Shown piece after piece: positions 52,120 to 61,681 of a stretch of DNA of 64,000 bases. Below the pieces are notes generated by a model that saw only the letters and a list, made by a program, of their open reading frames with translations, had not been told where the DNA came from and did not search any database. The DNA is from Brevibacillus dissolubilis. GTDB lineage: Bacteria > Bacillota > Bacilli > Brevibacillales > Brevibacillaceae. A program made the translations under genes and the position numbers. Numbering within the stretch: position 1 is the first letter of the stretch; each line of letters begins with the position of its first letter. The stretch is from positions 372,001 through 436,000 of the forward strand of contig NZ_VCNA01000002.1 in NCBI RefSeq assembly GCF_006170445.1. Reading direction: 5' to 3'.

Positions 52120-53223
52120 TTAGATGCGTTGCTCAGTTGTTTTGTCAAAGAGATGCATTTTATCCATGTTAAACACGAAGGTAGGCGTGTCCCCTGTCGT
52201 GATCGAGCTTTCGCCAGCTACTTTGGCTGTGATCATGCGCTCGCCGACGCGGAAGTAGACGAGGTTTTCTGCACCCAGATGCTCCACCACTTCCACCTGT
52301 ACACGGGCTTGGTTGTGGGTCGGGATGTTATAGGCAAAATCAATGTCGTGGATATCTTCCGGACGCAGACCGAGGATGATGTCTTTGCCATTGTAGCCTT
52401 GGTAGTCTGCTACGCGGTCAGCTGGAATCTCCAGAAGCATATCACCTACACGCAGCTTATTGCCTTCGAGGACTGCATCGAAAAAGTTCATAGGTGGTGA
52501 ACCGATAAATCCAGCAACGAACATGTTGGCAGGATTGCGGTACAGTTCACGCGGGCTGGCGATCTGCTGAATGTGACCTTGGTTCATCACCACGATACGT
52601 TGGCCCAGTGTCATCGCCTCTACTTGGTCATGGGTGACGTAGACGATGGTCGCGCCGAGGCGCTTGTGCAGTTGCGCAAGCTCAATCCGCATTTGGACGC
52701 GCAGCTTGGCGTCGAGGTTGGACAGCGGCTCATCGAACAGGAACACCTTTGGATTGCGCACGATCGCACGACCTACCGCGACACGCTGGCGTTGACCGCC
52801 GCTCATCTCTTTTGGCTTGCGGTCGAGCAGATGGGACAGACCGAGGACGTTGGCCGCGTAGTCCACTTTTTCCTTGATCTCGGAGGCTGGACGCCCCATG
52901 TTTTTCAGACCGAAGGAGAGGTTGTCTGAAATCGACATATGCGGATAGAGCGCATAGTCCTGAAACACCATCGCGATATCGCGGTCTTTGGGATGGACGG
53001 TATTGACCACACGGCCATCGATCAGGATATCCCCGTCTGTCTGCCGCTCCAAGCCTGCGATCATGCGCAGTGACGTGGTTTTGCCACAGCCGGAGGGACC
53101 GACGAAGACGACGAATTCTTGGTCCTTGATTTCAAAAGAAGCTCCATGCACAGCGGTAAACATCCCGCCGTTCTTTTCATCGACGAATCGCTTCGTCACA
53201 TTGTCAAAACGAATGCTTGCCAT
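52120..53223 (-). CDS. msmX: Carbohydrate ABC transporter ATPase (MsmX/UgpC type)
   Basis: Drives import by the two permeases just upstream. 367 residues. Walker A is GPSGCGKTT, the Q-loop MVFQDYALYPHMS, the signature MSGGQRQRVAVGRA, Walker B VFLFDEPLSNLDAK and the H-loop VTHDQVEAM. The C-terminal about 130 residues form the regulatory OB-type domain of CUT1 ATPases. Many Firmicute CUT1 systems share one ATPase encoded elsewhere; here a dedicated copy is in the operon. It lies 10 nt after the MalG-type permease gene. Confidence 0.95.
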   Translation of the reverse strand: MASIRFDNVTKRFVDEKNGGMFTAVHGASFEIKDQEFVVFVGPSGCGKTTSLRMIAGLERQTDGDILIDGRVVNTVHPKDRDIAMVFQDYALYPHMSISDNLSFGLKNMGRPASEIKEKVDYAANVLGLSHLLDRKPKEMSGGQRQRVAVGRAIVRNPKVFLFDEPLSNLDAKLRVQMRIELAQLHKRLGATIVYVTHDQVEAMTLGQRIVVMNQGHIQQIASPRELYRNPANMFVAGFIGSPPMNFFDAVLEGNKLRVGDMLLEIPADRVADYQGYNGKDIILGLRPEDIHDIDFAYNIPTHNQARVQVEVVEHLGAENLVYFRVGERMITAKVAGESSITTGDTPTFVFNMDKMHLFDKTTEQRI

Positions 53224-53233
53224 GTATGTTCAC

Positions 53234-54118
53234 CTAGCCTTTCACAGCACCGATGGTAATCCCTTGGAGGAAGTAACGTTGAAGCGAGAAGAACAGTACG
53301 ATCATCGGCAGTGCGGCAATTACCGAACCAGCCATCAGACCGCCATAGTCGACCGTCTCCGCGAATTTGAAGGTGGCCAGACCCACTTGGATCGTGCGCA
53401 TCCCGCTGGAGTTGGTCACGAGGAACGGCCAGAAGAACTCATTCCACGTCGAGACGAAAGTAAAGATCGCAAGCACCGCCACCCCCGGCTTGGAGATCGG
53501 CATGATGACCTTGCGGAAGATTTTAAACTCACTGCAGCCGTCAATCCGCGCCGCATCGATCAGCGTGGACGGCAGTGTCGACATGTATTGCTTCATTAAA
53601 AAGATATTACCTACCGTCACCAAGAACGGCAGCATCACCGCTATATAGGTATCAGCGAGATTAAACACATTCACAACCATGATATAGATTGGAATCAGGG
53701 TCGCCTGCGCGGGAATCATCATCGTGGCAAGCAGCACCCAGAAAATCATATTACGTCCCGGAAAGCGCAGCTTAGCAAAGGCATAACCTGCCAGTGAAGC
53801 GAAAAGCACATTGCTCAAGGTGATGACACCTGAGACGAACAAGCTGTTGATCAGCCACTGCACCGCATCCGTTTTGGTGAAAAAGCGGATATAGGTCGCA
53901 ATCGAAAAGCTGGACGGAAACCACTCCGGTGTAAATGTGGCAGAAAAGCCGATGTCACGAAACGAGGTGACTACCATCCAATACATCGGAATGATCGTGA
54001 CCAACACCCAGAATGACAGGATCACGTAGCTGATGACGCGCCAGACCGTCCGTTTGCTTTCTCGTTTTTGTAGGGCGGCTGTGCTCATCTGTGTATCTGC
54101 TGTGCGGATTTCAGCCAT
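53234..54118 (-). CDS. CUT1 sugar ABC transporter permease (MalG type)
   Basis: 294 residues with six predicted membrane helices. The EAA-type loop is IDAARIDGCSEFKIFRKVIMP. It starts 17 nt after the other permease stop. With the adjacent binding protein and murQ/nagZ context, the substrate is probably GlcNAc-MurNAc, MurNAc or GlcNAc (inference). Confidence 0.93.
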   Translation of the reverse strand: MAEIRTADTQMSTAALQKRESKRTVWRVISYVILSFWVLVTIIPMYWMVVTSFRDIGFSATFTPEWFPSSFSIATYIRFFTKTDAVQWLINSLFVSGVITLSNVLFASLAGYAFAKLRFPGRNMIFWVLLATMMIPAQATLIPIYIMVVNVFNLADTYIAVMLPFLVTVGNIFLMKQYMSTLPSTLIDAARIDGCSEFKIFRKVIMPISKPGVAVLAIFTFVSTWNEFFWPFLVTNSSGMRTIQVGLATFKFAETVDYGGLMAGSVIAALPMIVLFFSLQRYFLQGITIGAVKG

Positions 54119-54135
54119 ACGGACTCCTCCCCTCC

Positions 54136-55020
54136 TTAGTACTCCACGTCGCTGGACATGAATTTGAACTGCGCAATCGACGCCAGGATAATGATGAAGC
54201 CCAGCACGAACGACTCCGCTGCCGCCAGCCCGAATTTATAGTAGACGAATGCATGCTCATAGATGAGGTACGCAATCGTTGTGGTCGCAAAGTTAGGCCC
54301 GCCTTGTGTCATCAAATAGATGCTCATGAAGACTTGGAAGGACAGGATAATGCTTGTTACCAGCAAATAGAGCGTAGTTGGTTTCAAGAGCGGCCACGTG
54401 ATGTTTTTGAACTTGGACCATTCACTTGCATGGTCGATATCGGCCGCTTCATAAAGCGACTTCGGAATGCCGCCCAGTGCGGCGAGGTAGAGGATGATCC
54501 CTGCCCCATGGTTGATAAAATAAGTCATAAACATGATTGAGAATAAGGATGAGTTGCTTTTGCCAAGCCACATCACATTTTCAATGCCAAACAAGCCTAA
54601 AAACATGTTGAGCAAGCCTGACTCGGTCGGGTCATAAATCCAGAACCAGACGAGCGCAAGCGTCACCCCAGACATAACGGTTGGCAGGTAAAATGCCGCT
54701 TTGAAGAAGGTCTGTGTCCGAGTCGAGCGCGGGAAGATCAAGATAGCCAGTCCCAACGTAATAAACAGGTTGAGTGGTACCGTGCCTACCGTAAAGACAA
54801 AGGTGTTCCACATCGCCTTCCAGAACACTTCGTCCTGAAACATCATGCGGTAGTTATCAAACCCGATCCATTTGGGATTGAGGACATGGTACTTCTGAAA
54901 GCTCATCACCAGCGCAGCCAACACGGGATATAACGTGAAGACGAGAAAAAGGATGACAGGAACCGCGATGAAGAGGTAGCACCAGCCGTAATCCCGGAAA
55001 AATTGTTTCCATTTATCCAC
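54136..55020 (-). CDS. CUT1 sugar ABC transporter permease (MalF type)
   Basis: 294 residues from a GTG start with AAGGGGG about 9 nt upstream; an ATG 20 codons earlier has no ribosome site. Six membrane helices, beginning WCYLFIAVPVILFLVFTLYP. The EAA loop is LYEAADIDHASEWSKFKNITWP. It follows the binding-protein gene by 74 nt. Confidence 0.9.
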   Translation of the reverse strand: MDKWKQFFRDYGWCYLFIAVPVILFLVFTLYPVLAALVMSFQKYHVLNPKWIGFDNYRMMFQDEVFWKAMWNTFVFTVGTVPLNLFITLGLAILIFPRSTRTQTFFKAAFYLPTVMSGVTLALVWFWIYDPTESGLLNMFLGLFGIENVMWLGKSNSSLFSIMFMTYFINHGAGIILYLAALGGIPKSLYEAADIDHASEWSKFKNITWPLLKPTTLYLLVTSIILSFQVFMSIYLMTQGGPNFATTTIAYLIYEHAFVYYKFGLAAAESFVLGFIIILASIAQFKFMSSDVEY

Positions 55021-55094
55021 GATGTGGCCCCCTTTTGTGAAGGCAGGGGAGATCAGCTCTCCCCTGGTGATCCGACACAATTTTTTGCTGATTG

Positions 55095-56441
55095 TTATTT
55101 ACCGAAAATCATTTTGCCTTTGGATTGGAACGTTTCAAGTGCTTGCTCCGGTGTGGTTTCACCGTTGAGAAGCGTCTGCACGGTTGGCAGGATGACTTCT
55201 GCTTTGAACTGGTCGTCTGCTGCCCCTGTTTCTACAGAGATCCCTGCAGGTGGGAGTACGTAGCCTGCGAGTACTTTAGCTGCTTCGTCGTTTTCTTTGG
55301 AGATGATTGGTTGGTAGGTTTCGCGTGCTTTCTTTTGAACCGGTGGCAGACCAAGTGTGATGGAAGCTTGTGCCGCTTCATCACCTGTCAGATGTTCGAG
55401 AACCTTCAGGGAATTTTGCAGATGCGCATCCGTGGTTTCTTTTTGCTTGAACAGCATGTAGCCTTCTGCGCCACCTACTGCGACTTGTTTTTCGCCTTCG
55501 TTGTGAGGAATTGGCAACAATACAAATTCTACTTTTTGTCCCTGAACTTTACCAGCATCAATATCGGCATTGCGGGTTTTCATCATTTGATCGAAATAAG
55601 GAATGGCGCGGCCCATGAATACGGCTTGATTGTTATAGAAGAGTTCCATACGTTTTTTCGGATCGATCGCCGCTGTTTCTTTTGGCAGGATGCCTGCATC
55701 GGACAGCTCGCGGATGTATTTCATGGTATCGAGGATTTTGTCATCATTCCATGTGAATTGGCCGTCTTTGGTGACGCGGTATGGAAGACCGTTATTGAGA
55801 GCGAGGTGGTTCAACAGCTCATCGGACGTATTCCCAGAGCCTTGGAACACGAGACCGTATTGATCTTCGCCTTTTTCATTTTTCTTGGTTACTTTTTGGG
55901 CGATTTCTTTAAACTCTTTCCATGTCCAGCCTTCTTTTTGGATCTTCACGTAGTCGATGCCCTCTTTTTCCATCAGGGCTTTGTTACCGCCCCAGACGTG
56001 GAGGAACATGTAGAGTGGCAGACCATAGAGGCCGTCTTCGTATTTCATATAATCGATGGCTACTGGCTCGTAGTTGTTGGCTTTGTCGCCTATCATGTCT
56101 TTGATGTCAACCAAAAGACCGGTGTCTACGTATTTGCCGAGCGGCTTGTCGAAGTAGATATCTGGTGGATTACCTGCGTTGAGGGCGATGTCAAATTTCT
56201 TCGGACCTTCTGCCCAAGAGAGTACTTCATACTTGACTTCGATGTTTGGGTTTTTAGATTGGAAGGATTCGAGCAGCTTTTTCAGCTCTGGCTCATAGTC
56301 GTTGTGAACCGGATACGTCCAGACGGTTACAACATCCTTCTCCCCGGACGCAGGGTTGGTCGTGGCTGTTGGTTCTTGGCTGCTACAGCCTGCAACCATA
56401 ACCATTGCCGCTGAGAGCAGCGTCAGTAGTGCTTTTTTCAT
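55095..56441 (-). CDS. Sugar-binding lipoprotein of the ABC transporter
   Basis: 448 residues. A lipoprotein signal (LLTLLSAAMVMVAGCSSQEP) with lipobox VAGC is followed by a CUT1 substrate-binding fold (VVTVWTYPVHNDYEPELKKL, then APKKFDIALNAGNPPDIYFD-like landmarks). It captures the sugar outside the membrane for the two permeases. It lies 16 nt after murQ, so it is in the same operon. MurNAc-containing sugar as ligand is inferred from context. Confidence 0.93.
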   Translation of the reverse strand: MKKALLTLLSAAMVMVAGCSSQEPTATTNPASGEKDVVTVWTYPVHNDYEPELKKLLESFQSKNPNIEVKYEVLSWAEGPKKFDIALNAGNPPDIYFDKPLGKYVDTGLLVDIKDMIGDKANNYEPVAIDYMKYEDGLYGLPLYMFLHVWGGNKALMEKEGIDYVKIQKEGWTWKEFKEIAQKVTKKNEKGEDQYGLVFQGSGNTSDELLNHLALNNGLPYRVTKDGQFTWNDDKILDTMKYIRELSDAGILPKETAAIDPKKRMELFYNNQAVFMGRAIPYFDQMMKTRNADIDAGKVQGQKVEFVLLPIPHNEGEKQVAVGGAEGYMLFKQKETTDAHLQNSLKVLEHLTGDEAAQASITLGLPPVQKKARETYQPIISKENDEAAKVLAGYVLPPAGISVETGAADDQFKAEVILPTVQTLLNGETTPEQALETFQSKGKMIFGK

Positions 56442-56457
56442 GATTGTCCCCTCTTTC

Positions 56458-57378
56458 TTAGATCGTATTTCTTTCTATTTCACAGGCTTGGATAGCCTTA
56501 TGAACAAATCCTTGTGCTTCGCTGAGGAAGCGGGTCGCCTCGTCTCTATTGATCTGGCAAATATGCATGACGATGGCGGTCTTCGGGTTGCCGTCCGCTT
56601 CGGTGAAAAGACGCTCGGCCTCTTCTCGTGTGCAGTTGGCTGCGGTCATAATCATCCGCTTGGCGCGGTCGACCAGCTTGAGATTGAGCGGCTGGAGATC
56701 TACCATCAGATTGTCGTAGACCTTGCCCAGCTTGACCATGGAGGCGGTGGTGAGCATGTTGAGCACCAGCTTTTGCGCGGTGCCTGCCTTCATCCGGGTA
56801 GAACCGGTGATGACCTCCGGGCCTACCTCGACACTGATCTGGTAGTCGCCATGCTCATGCAGCTTGGCTTGGCGGTTGCAGGTAAAAGATACAGTGGTCG
56901 CACCAAGCTCACGTGCCCGCTTCAGTGCGCCGATCACATACGGTGCACCTCCGCTCGCCGTAATGCCGACTACGACATCGACTGGCTTGATCGCTTTGGC
57001 CTCGATATCAAGACCGCCTTGGGCCTCGTTATCCTCTGCCCCCTCAACCGCCCGGAACACGGCATCCACGCCGCCTGCGATCATCGCCTGCACCATCTCT
57101 GGGTCGGTGCCATAGGTAGGCGGGCATTCGGATGCATCCAAGGTTCCAATGCGGCCGCTTGTGCCTGCGCCTGCGTAGATCAGCCGTCCTCCCTGTGTAA
57201 ACGCATGTACGATGCGGTCTACAACTTGGGAGATGACCGGGATTTCTTTTTGGATCTGCTCCGCCACGGTCTGGTCTTCAGCGTTGATAATCTCTAGAAT
57301 CTCCTCCGTGCTTTTGCGATCAATCTGGTAGGAGCGGGCGTTGCGTTGTTCGGTGACGATTTGTTTTGTCTCATCCAT
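56458..57378 (-). CDS. murQ: N-acetylmuramic acid 6-phosphate etherase MurQ
   Basis: Cleaves the lactyl ether of MurNAc-6-phosphate to GlcNAc-6-phosphate and lactate. 306 residues with a SIS domain. GGRLIYAGAGTSGRIGTLDASECPP is the signature, VVVGITASGGAPYVIGAL a phosphosugar loop, and GSTRMKAGTAQKLVLNM the MurQ block. It lies 15 nt after the RpiR-type regulator and 16 nt before the binding-protein gene. Confidence 0.97.
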   Translation of the reverse strand: MDETKQIVTEQRNARSYQIDRKSTEEILEIINAEDQTVAEQIQKEIPVISQVVDRIVHAFTQGGRLIYAGAGTSGRIGTLDASECPPTYGTDPEMVQAMIAGGVDAVFRAVEGAEDNEAQGGLDIEAKAIKPVDVVVGITASGGAPYVIGALKRARELGATTVSFTCNRQAKLHEHGDYQISVEVGPEVITGSTRMKAGTAQKLVLNMLTTASMVKLGKVYDNLMVDLQPLNLKLVDRAKRMIMTAANCTREEAERLFTEADGNPKTAIVMHICQINRDEATRFLSEAQGFVHKAIQACEIERNTI

Positions 57379-57393
57379 TGGCGTATGGTACCC

Positions 57394-58251
57394 TCATTTC
57401 CTTCTGAATTCCTCCTGTATCGCTTTGCGCGTCTTGCGCAGGTAACTGATTGTTTCGTCATAATTTTGGCTGGCTACGCTCATGAACAGGATGTCGATTA
57501 CATTAAGCTGGGCGATGCGGGATGAGGTGGCGGCACTGCGGATATCTGACTCAGTGGAGGCTGTAGCGAGCCGGATATCGACCAGCCCTGAGAGCGGATT
57601 GGCCCCGTACTTGGTGATCCCGATGGTCAGTGCTCCTGACTCCTTGGCCTGCTTGATTGCCGCAAGCACCTGTGTGGTCTCACCAGAATACGAGATGCCG
57701 ACTGCTACATCGTCTGGCGTCAGTGTCACCGCTGACGTGAGCTGCAGGTGGGTGTCGGAAAACGCATTGCAGAGCTTGTTGATCCTAAGGAACTTCTGCT
57801 GGGCATCCTGACAGATCAGCTGGGAAGCCCCTACTCCATACAGGTCAATGCGCTTGGCACGGCTCAAAGCCTGCACGGCCTGCTCGACGGCAACAGGATC
57901 GATGATCTTGAGCGTCTCGCGGATAGAGTGAATGTTGTTGGCCGAGATCGACTCGATCAAGGTCGGGATGTCATCGTTGGGCTGAATCTCCTTGTACTCC
58001 TCGTCGCCTGAGAGACTGGATTGCAGGTCGGCAGCGATGCGGATTTTCAGCTCCTGATAGCCGTCGAGATCGAGATTTTTGCACAAGCGGATGATAGCCG
58101 CCTGGCTGGAGTTGCTTTTTTCCGCCAGCTCTTTGACAGATAAGCGGATGACTTCCTCTGGGTGTTCTAATATATAGTGGGCTGCATTGCGCTCCGCCGG
58201 CTTGATCGTAGGCAAGGCCTCACGGATGCGCAGGAGTCCTCCGTTGAGCAT
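57394..58251 (-). CDS. murR: MurR/RpiR-family transcriptional regulator
   Basis: 285 residues: an N-terminal HTH (LSVKELAEKSNSSQAAIIRLCKNL) and a C-terminal SIS sugar-phosphate-binding domain (RIDLYGVGASQLICQDAQQK, GISYSGETTQVL). It probably senses MurNAc-6-phosphate or GlcNAc-6-phosphate and controls this operon; the inverted repeat at 59592 is a candidate site. It lies between murK and murQ, the order seen in mur operons. Confidence 0.93.
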   Translation of the reverse strand: MLNGGLLRIREALPTIKPAERNAAHYILEHPEEVIRLSVKELAEKSNSSQAAIIRLCKNLDLDGYQELKIRIAADLQSSLSGDEEYKEIQPNDDIPTLIESISANNIHSIRETLKIIDPVAVEQAVQALSRAKRIDLYGVGASQLICQDAQQKFLRINKLCNAFSDTHLQLTSAVTLTPDDVAVGISYSGETTQVLAAIKQAKESGALTIGITKYGANPLSGLVDIRLATASTESDIRSAATSSRIAQLNVIDILFMSVASQNYDETISYLRKTRKAIQEEFRRK

Positions 58252-58288
58252 GGATTGGGTTCTTCCTCTCTGTTGCGGGTAGGTGTGG

Positions 58289-59515
58289 TTATATCAATTC
58301 TTTGGCAATAATGACAGCTCCGTGGATCGGTTCAGCCTGCGGCTCTTGGTAGAGGCCGAGGGTTTCGGCTTGGAGCTTTTGGATGAAATGTTGTTTCACG
58401 ATGCGGGAGTGCTGGAAAATAGAACCTGCGACAGTGACGGGAATGGTGGAAGCTGTTTTGTCCAATCTCATCTGGGACAAAATACTTCGTACCAGCAAAA
58501 CCAATTCGTCAGCAGCCCGCTCTAGGATTTGGATGGCGACAGGATCGCCTGTCTGATTGTGGTGCGAGTGAGATTCGCTCGTTCTCGATGATTCCGTCCT
58601 CTGAGGGCCACATGTTCCCATTCTGGATACGAAAACCGGGTATTCACTACTCTTCCACTCCGCAGCGTGTATGACGAGCTTCGCGATGGCTGCGATCTGG
58701 GTTTTATCCCTGAGGGAAGGCGTTCGGGTCGAGCGTGTATCTTCGTTGGAGTTTGGATTGATGTTTGAATTTTCGTTACTTTCTGATTTATCAGGTGCAC
58801 CATAAACCAAATGAATCAGTTCCTTTTCACTCTGCAATCCATAGGCGTCTAGGATGAGTTGTGTCAATGCGGTCTGCGGCCCACGGTATTCTGCCGCACG
58901 ACATACGGTCTGAAGTGCCTGCATGCCGATCCAATAGCCGCTTCCTTCATCCCCCAGCAGATGTCCCCAGCCGCCTGAGCGATATGCGTGACCATCTGGA
59001 TCAAGAGCGTAGGCAATAGAGCCAGTCCCTGCGATCACGAGAATACCTGATGCATGGTCGGGTCGCAGCGCTCCACGCAGCGCGATGTGCGCATCGTGGT
59101 GGACCGTGTAGGGAAGGTTCGGGTGCAGGTGCAAATCCGTGATGATCTCGCGGACGATCTGCTCGACCCTCTCCCGCTCCGGCTGGCGTCCGACACCAGC
59201 GAGACCTACACACATGGCGCAGATTTCATCGGGTGCGATGTCAAAGCGCTTCATACCGTTGTGGATCAGGCTTAGCAGTACGGTCTTCATCTGTCCGTAG
59301 CCGACTGATTGAGGATTGCTCGCCGGGCCTGTCAGGTATAGCGGTTCTGCGATGGATGGCCCGTTGTGAGTCGGAACAGCATAGTTGGTGTTGCTCATGG
59401 TTGCTGTTTCCGCTTGATCCGTGTCCATTTCTGTTTTTATGTAAGCCCTTTCAAGCTTTGTAAAACAAATCGCGGTCTTACTGCCGCCGCCGTCAATACC
59501 GATTACATATGCCAA
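58289..59515 (-). CDS. murK: N-acetylglucosamine/N-acetylmuramic acid kinase MurK (BadF/BadG family)
   Basis: Phosphorylates MurNAc and GlcNAc released by import and NagZ. 408 residues. The phosphate loop is YVIGIDGGGSKTAICFTK. ILVIAGTGSIAYAL and SGGWGHLLGDEGSGYWIG are BadF/hexokinase-fold signatures. Two polar inserts, roughly 35 residues near 32-66 and an Asn/Ser/Thr/Arg-rich one near 240-265, make it longer than usual (about 310-330). First gene of the operon, with TTGGAGG upstream and a strong promoter at 59549. Confidence 0.88.
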   Translation of the reverse strand: MAYVIGIDGGGSKTAICFTKLERAYIKTEMDTDQAETATMSNTNYAVPTHNGPSIAEPLYLTGPASNPQSVGYGQMKTVLLSLIHNGMKRFDIAPDEICAMCVGLAGVGRQPERERVEQIVREIITDLHLHPNLPYTVHHDAHIALRGALRPDHASGILVIAGTGSIAYALDPDGHAYRSGGWGHLLGDEGSGYWIGMQALQTVCRAAEYRGPQTALTQLILDAYGLQSEKELIHLVYGAPDKSESNENSNINPNSNEDTRSTRTPSLRDKTQIAAIAKLVIHAAEWKSSEYPVFVSRMGTCGPQRTESSRTSESHSHHNQTGDPVAIQILERAADELVLLVRSILSQMRLDKTASTIPVTVAGSIFQHSRIVKQHFIQKLQAETLGLYQEPQAEPIHGAVIIAKELI

Positions 59516-59548
59516 GGAACTTTTCCTCCAATTGCTAATGCTACCTTT

Positions 59549-59576
59549 ATTATATGAGTTTAAAATAGAATATCAA
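59549..59576 (-). promoter_or_regulatory. Sigma-A promoter of the cell-wall recycling operon
   Basis: TTGATA, a 16-nt spacer and a perfect TATAAT on the minus strand, about 30 nt before the murK start codon. It could drive the whole run to the terminator at 44284. Confidence 0.8.
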
Positions 59577-59591
59577 TGGTTTTTGTCGATT

Positions 59592-59608
59592 TTGAAATAA
59601 AAATTCAA
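59592..59608. promoter_or_regulatory. Candidate operator of the RpiR/MurR-type regulator
   Basis: TTGAA-N7-TTCAA inverted repeat, 15 bp upstream of the -35 box of the murK promoter. RpiR-family operators are short inverted repeats of this kind; the match to MurR is inference. Confidence 0.4.
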
Positions 59609-59728
59609 TATGCCACTTTCATTCTGATTCTTCCTATAATACTTTTATAGTAGAAATCGTCTGGACAAATACCTCCTGCTGCAAAATAATATTACGTACA
59701 CTCTCTCGAAAAGCGAGCTGATCTCATC

Positions 59729-60358
59729 ATGCCCCTCTGTTTCATCGGCGGTGGTAACCACTTCAATGACGAACTCCAACCCATCTACCAACGCCTCGCC
59801 CAATACCTCAAGCCCCACCATAAGGTTCTGATCATCCCCTTCGCCACAGAACCCGCCAAATACGACGGCTGGCACCGTACCGGCATCCAGACCTTTCAGG
59901 CGTTCGGCATCGATCATGTCCAGCTCCTCCCCTATGATCTCTCATCCGACGACATGATCGCCCAGATCAACGCACACGATGTCCTCTATCTCATCGGCGG
60001 CAGGCCTGACCGGCTGATGGAGCGCCTACATACCAAAGGGCTTGTCCCCGTTCTCCAAAGCTTCCCCGACCTGATGATCGGCTACAGCGCCGGAGCCTTA
60101 GCGTTTAGCCGAGACTGCCTCCTCTCTCGCTATGATGACTACCCACAGACCCGTGTCATCCCAGGGCTTGGCTTAGTTCCCTTTAGCGTAGACGTCCATT
60201 ACCACAGTGAAAAAGATGAGGAACTGATGCCGCTCTCCACCACTACACCACTGTACGCCATTCCAGACGGGGCCGCGATCTTTTGGGACAACGACAAAAT
60301 GACAACAGTCAATCCCATCACTGCCTTTCACAATGGAAATAAAGAAAGAATGCCATAA
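59729..60358 (+). CDS. Peptidase S51-like (dipeptidase E family) protein
   Basis: 209 residues with the class I amidotransferase-like fold: FIGGGNHFNDELQPIY, VLYLIGGRPDRLME and GYSAGALAFS, where the Ser of GYSAGA is the expected nucleophile. Dipeptidase E splits Asp-X dipeptides; cyanophycinases are related. Here the His and further residues are not certain, so substrate is open. The ribosome site is weak. It is divergent from the recycling operon and ends at the terminator at 60361. Confidence 0.82.
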   Translation: MPLCFIGGGNHFNDELQPIYQRLAQYLKPHHKVLIIPFATEPAKYDGWHRTGIQTFQAFGIDHVQLLPYDLSSDDMIAQINAHDVLYLIGGRPDRLMERLHTKGLVPVLQSFPDLMIGYSAGALAFSRDCLLSRYDDYPQTRVIPGLGLVPFSVDVHYHSEKDEELMPLSTTTPLYAIPDGAAIFWDNDKMTTVNPITAFHNGNKERMP

Positions 60359-60360
60359 GA

Positions 60361-60399
60361 AAAAGGGGCTTCAAGTTCATCATGAACTTTAGCCCCTTC
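60361..60399. terminator. Bidirectional terminator between the S51 gene and the symporter gene
   Basis: AAAAGGGGCT and AGCCCCTT, with an inner AAGTTCAT/ATGAACTT stem; A and T runs on both sides. Confidence 0.85.
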
Positions 60400-60421
60400 T
60401 CCATTACCAGCTATTCAAATA

Positions 60422-61681
60422 TTAAGCACCAAGCGACTCCACATACTCTTTCGCTTGCTTCTCATCGTAATTCTTTTCCCACTTGGACATAACAACCGCC
60501 GCGAGGGAGTTACCCAGTACGTTAACAACCGTACGGGCCATATCAAGAAGACGGTCAATACCCGCGATGAACGCCAGACCTTCAACCGGAATGCCGACAG
60601 AACCGAGTGTCGCAAGCAGTACCACGAAGGATACCCCTGGCACACCAGCGATCCCCTTGGAGGTTACCATCAGGACAAGCATCAGCGTGATCTGTGTGCT
60701 GATCGGCATGTCAATCCCGTACATCTGCGCGATGAACAGTGCTGCGAGAGCCTGATACAAGGTAGAACCATCCAAGTTAAAAGAGTAACCGGTCGGTACG
60801 ACGAAAGACGTCACCATCTTCGGACAACCGAACTTCTCCATTTTTTCAATCACTTTTGGCAATACAGCCTCAGAAGACGCGGTGGAGTATGCCAGAACCA
60901 GCTCGTCTTTGAGAATTTTGGCGATCGTCATGATGCGGGTACCCGCCAAGCGGGCGATCAGTCCAAGAACGATGAAAACGAAGAAGAACATCGCCCCATA
61001 CACCGTGATGACCAGTTTGCCAAGCGGCACGAGGGATGCGATACCGAACTTGGATACCGTCACACCGATAAGACCAAATACGCCGATCGGCGCAAACTTC
61101 ATGATCTGGTTGGTCACCCAGAACATCGCTTCAGAGACACCTTGGAAGAACGAAATGATCGGCTTGCCTTTTTCACCGACCGCTGCCACCCCAAGACCGA
61201 AGATCACCGAGAAGAAGATGATCGCCAGCATGTCACCATTCGCAATCGATTCGAAGACGTTCTTCGGTACGATATTGACGAAGGTATCGATGAAGCTGTG
61301 GCTAGTCGCGGATTCAGTTGTATCCACGTATTTCTGGATATCACCTTTGGCCAGATTCTCCATGTTGACTCCAGCACCCGGCTGGAACACGTTGGCGAAC
61401 AGCAGACCGATGACGATCGCAACGGTTGTGACGATCTCGAAATACAGGATGGTCTTCCCGCCCAGTTTCCCGAGCGCCTTCATATCGCCTACCCCAGCTA
61501 CACCAACGATGAGCGTGGAGATCACAATCGGAATCACGATCATTTTGATCAGACGGATGAAGATATCTCCCAATGGCTGCAGGTAACCTGCGATAGAAGG
61601 ATTTCCGTAAAAAATCGCTCCCACCAAGATACCGAGAGCTAACCCGATGAGAATTTGGATGGCTAAGCTAGGCTTTTTCAC
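60422..61681 (-). CDS. gltT: Glutamate/dicarboxylate:cation symporter (DAACS, GltT/DctA family)
   Basis: Sodium- or proton-coupled uptake of glutamate, aspartate or C4-dicarboxylates. 419 residues, typical of the family. HP1 includes AYSTASSEAVLP, TM7 has TGYSFNLDGSTL (NMDGT-type), HP2 has TSKGIAGVPGVSF, and TM8 AGIDRLLDMARTVVNVLGN. The Arg in TM8 (MART) is the residue that favours acidic amino acids over dicarboxylates. A monocistronic gene with its own flanking terminators. Confidence 0.93.
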   Translation of the reverse strand: MKKPSLAIQILIGLALGILVGAIFYGNPSIAGYLQPLGDIFIRLIKMIVIPIVISTLIVGVAGVGDMKALGKLGGKTILYFEIVTTVAIVIGLLFANVFQPGAGVNMENLAKGDIQKYVDTTESATSHSFIDTFVNIVPKNVFESIANGDMLAIIFFSVIFGLGVAAVGEKGKPIISFFQGVSEAMFWVTNQIMKFAPIGVFGLIGVTVSKFGIASLVPLGKLVITVYGAMFFFVFIVLGLIARLAGTRIMTIAKILKDELVLAYSTASSEAVLPKVIEKMEKFGCPKMVTSFVVPTGYSFNLDGSTLYQALAALFIAQMYGIDMPISTQITLMLVLMVTSKGIAGVPGVSFVVLLATLGSVGIPVEGLAFIAGIDRLLDMARTVVNVLGNSLAAVVMSKWEKNYDEKQAKEYVESLGA

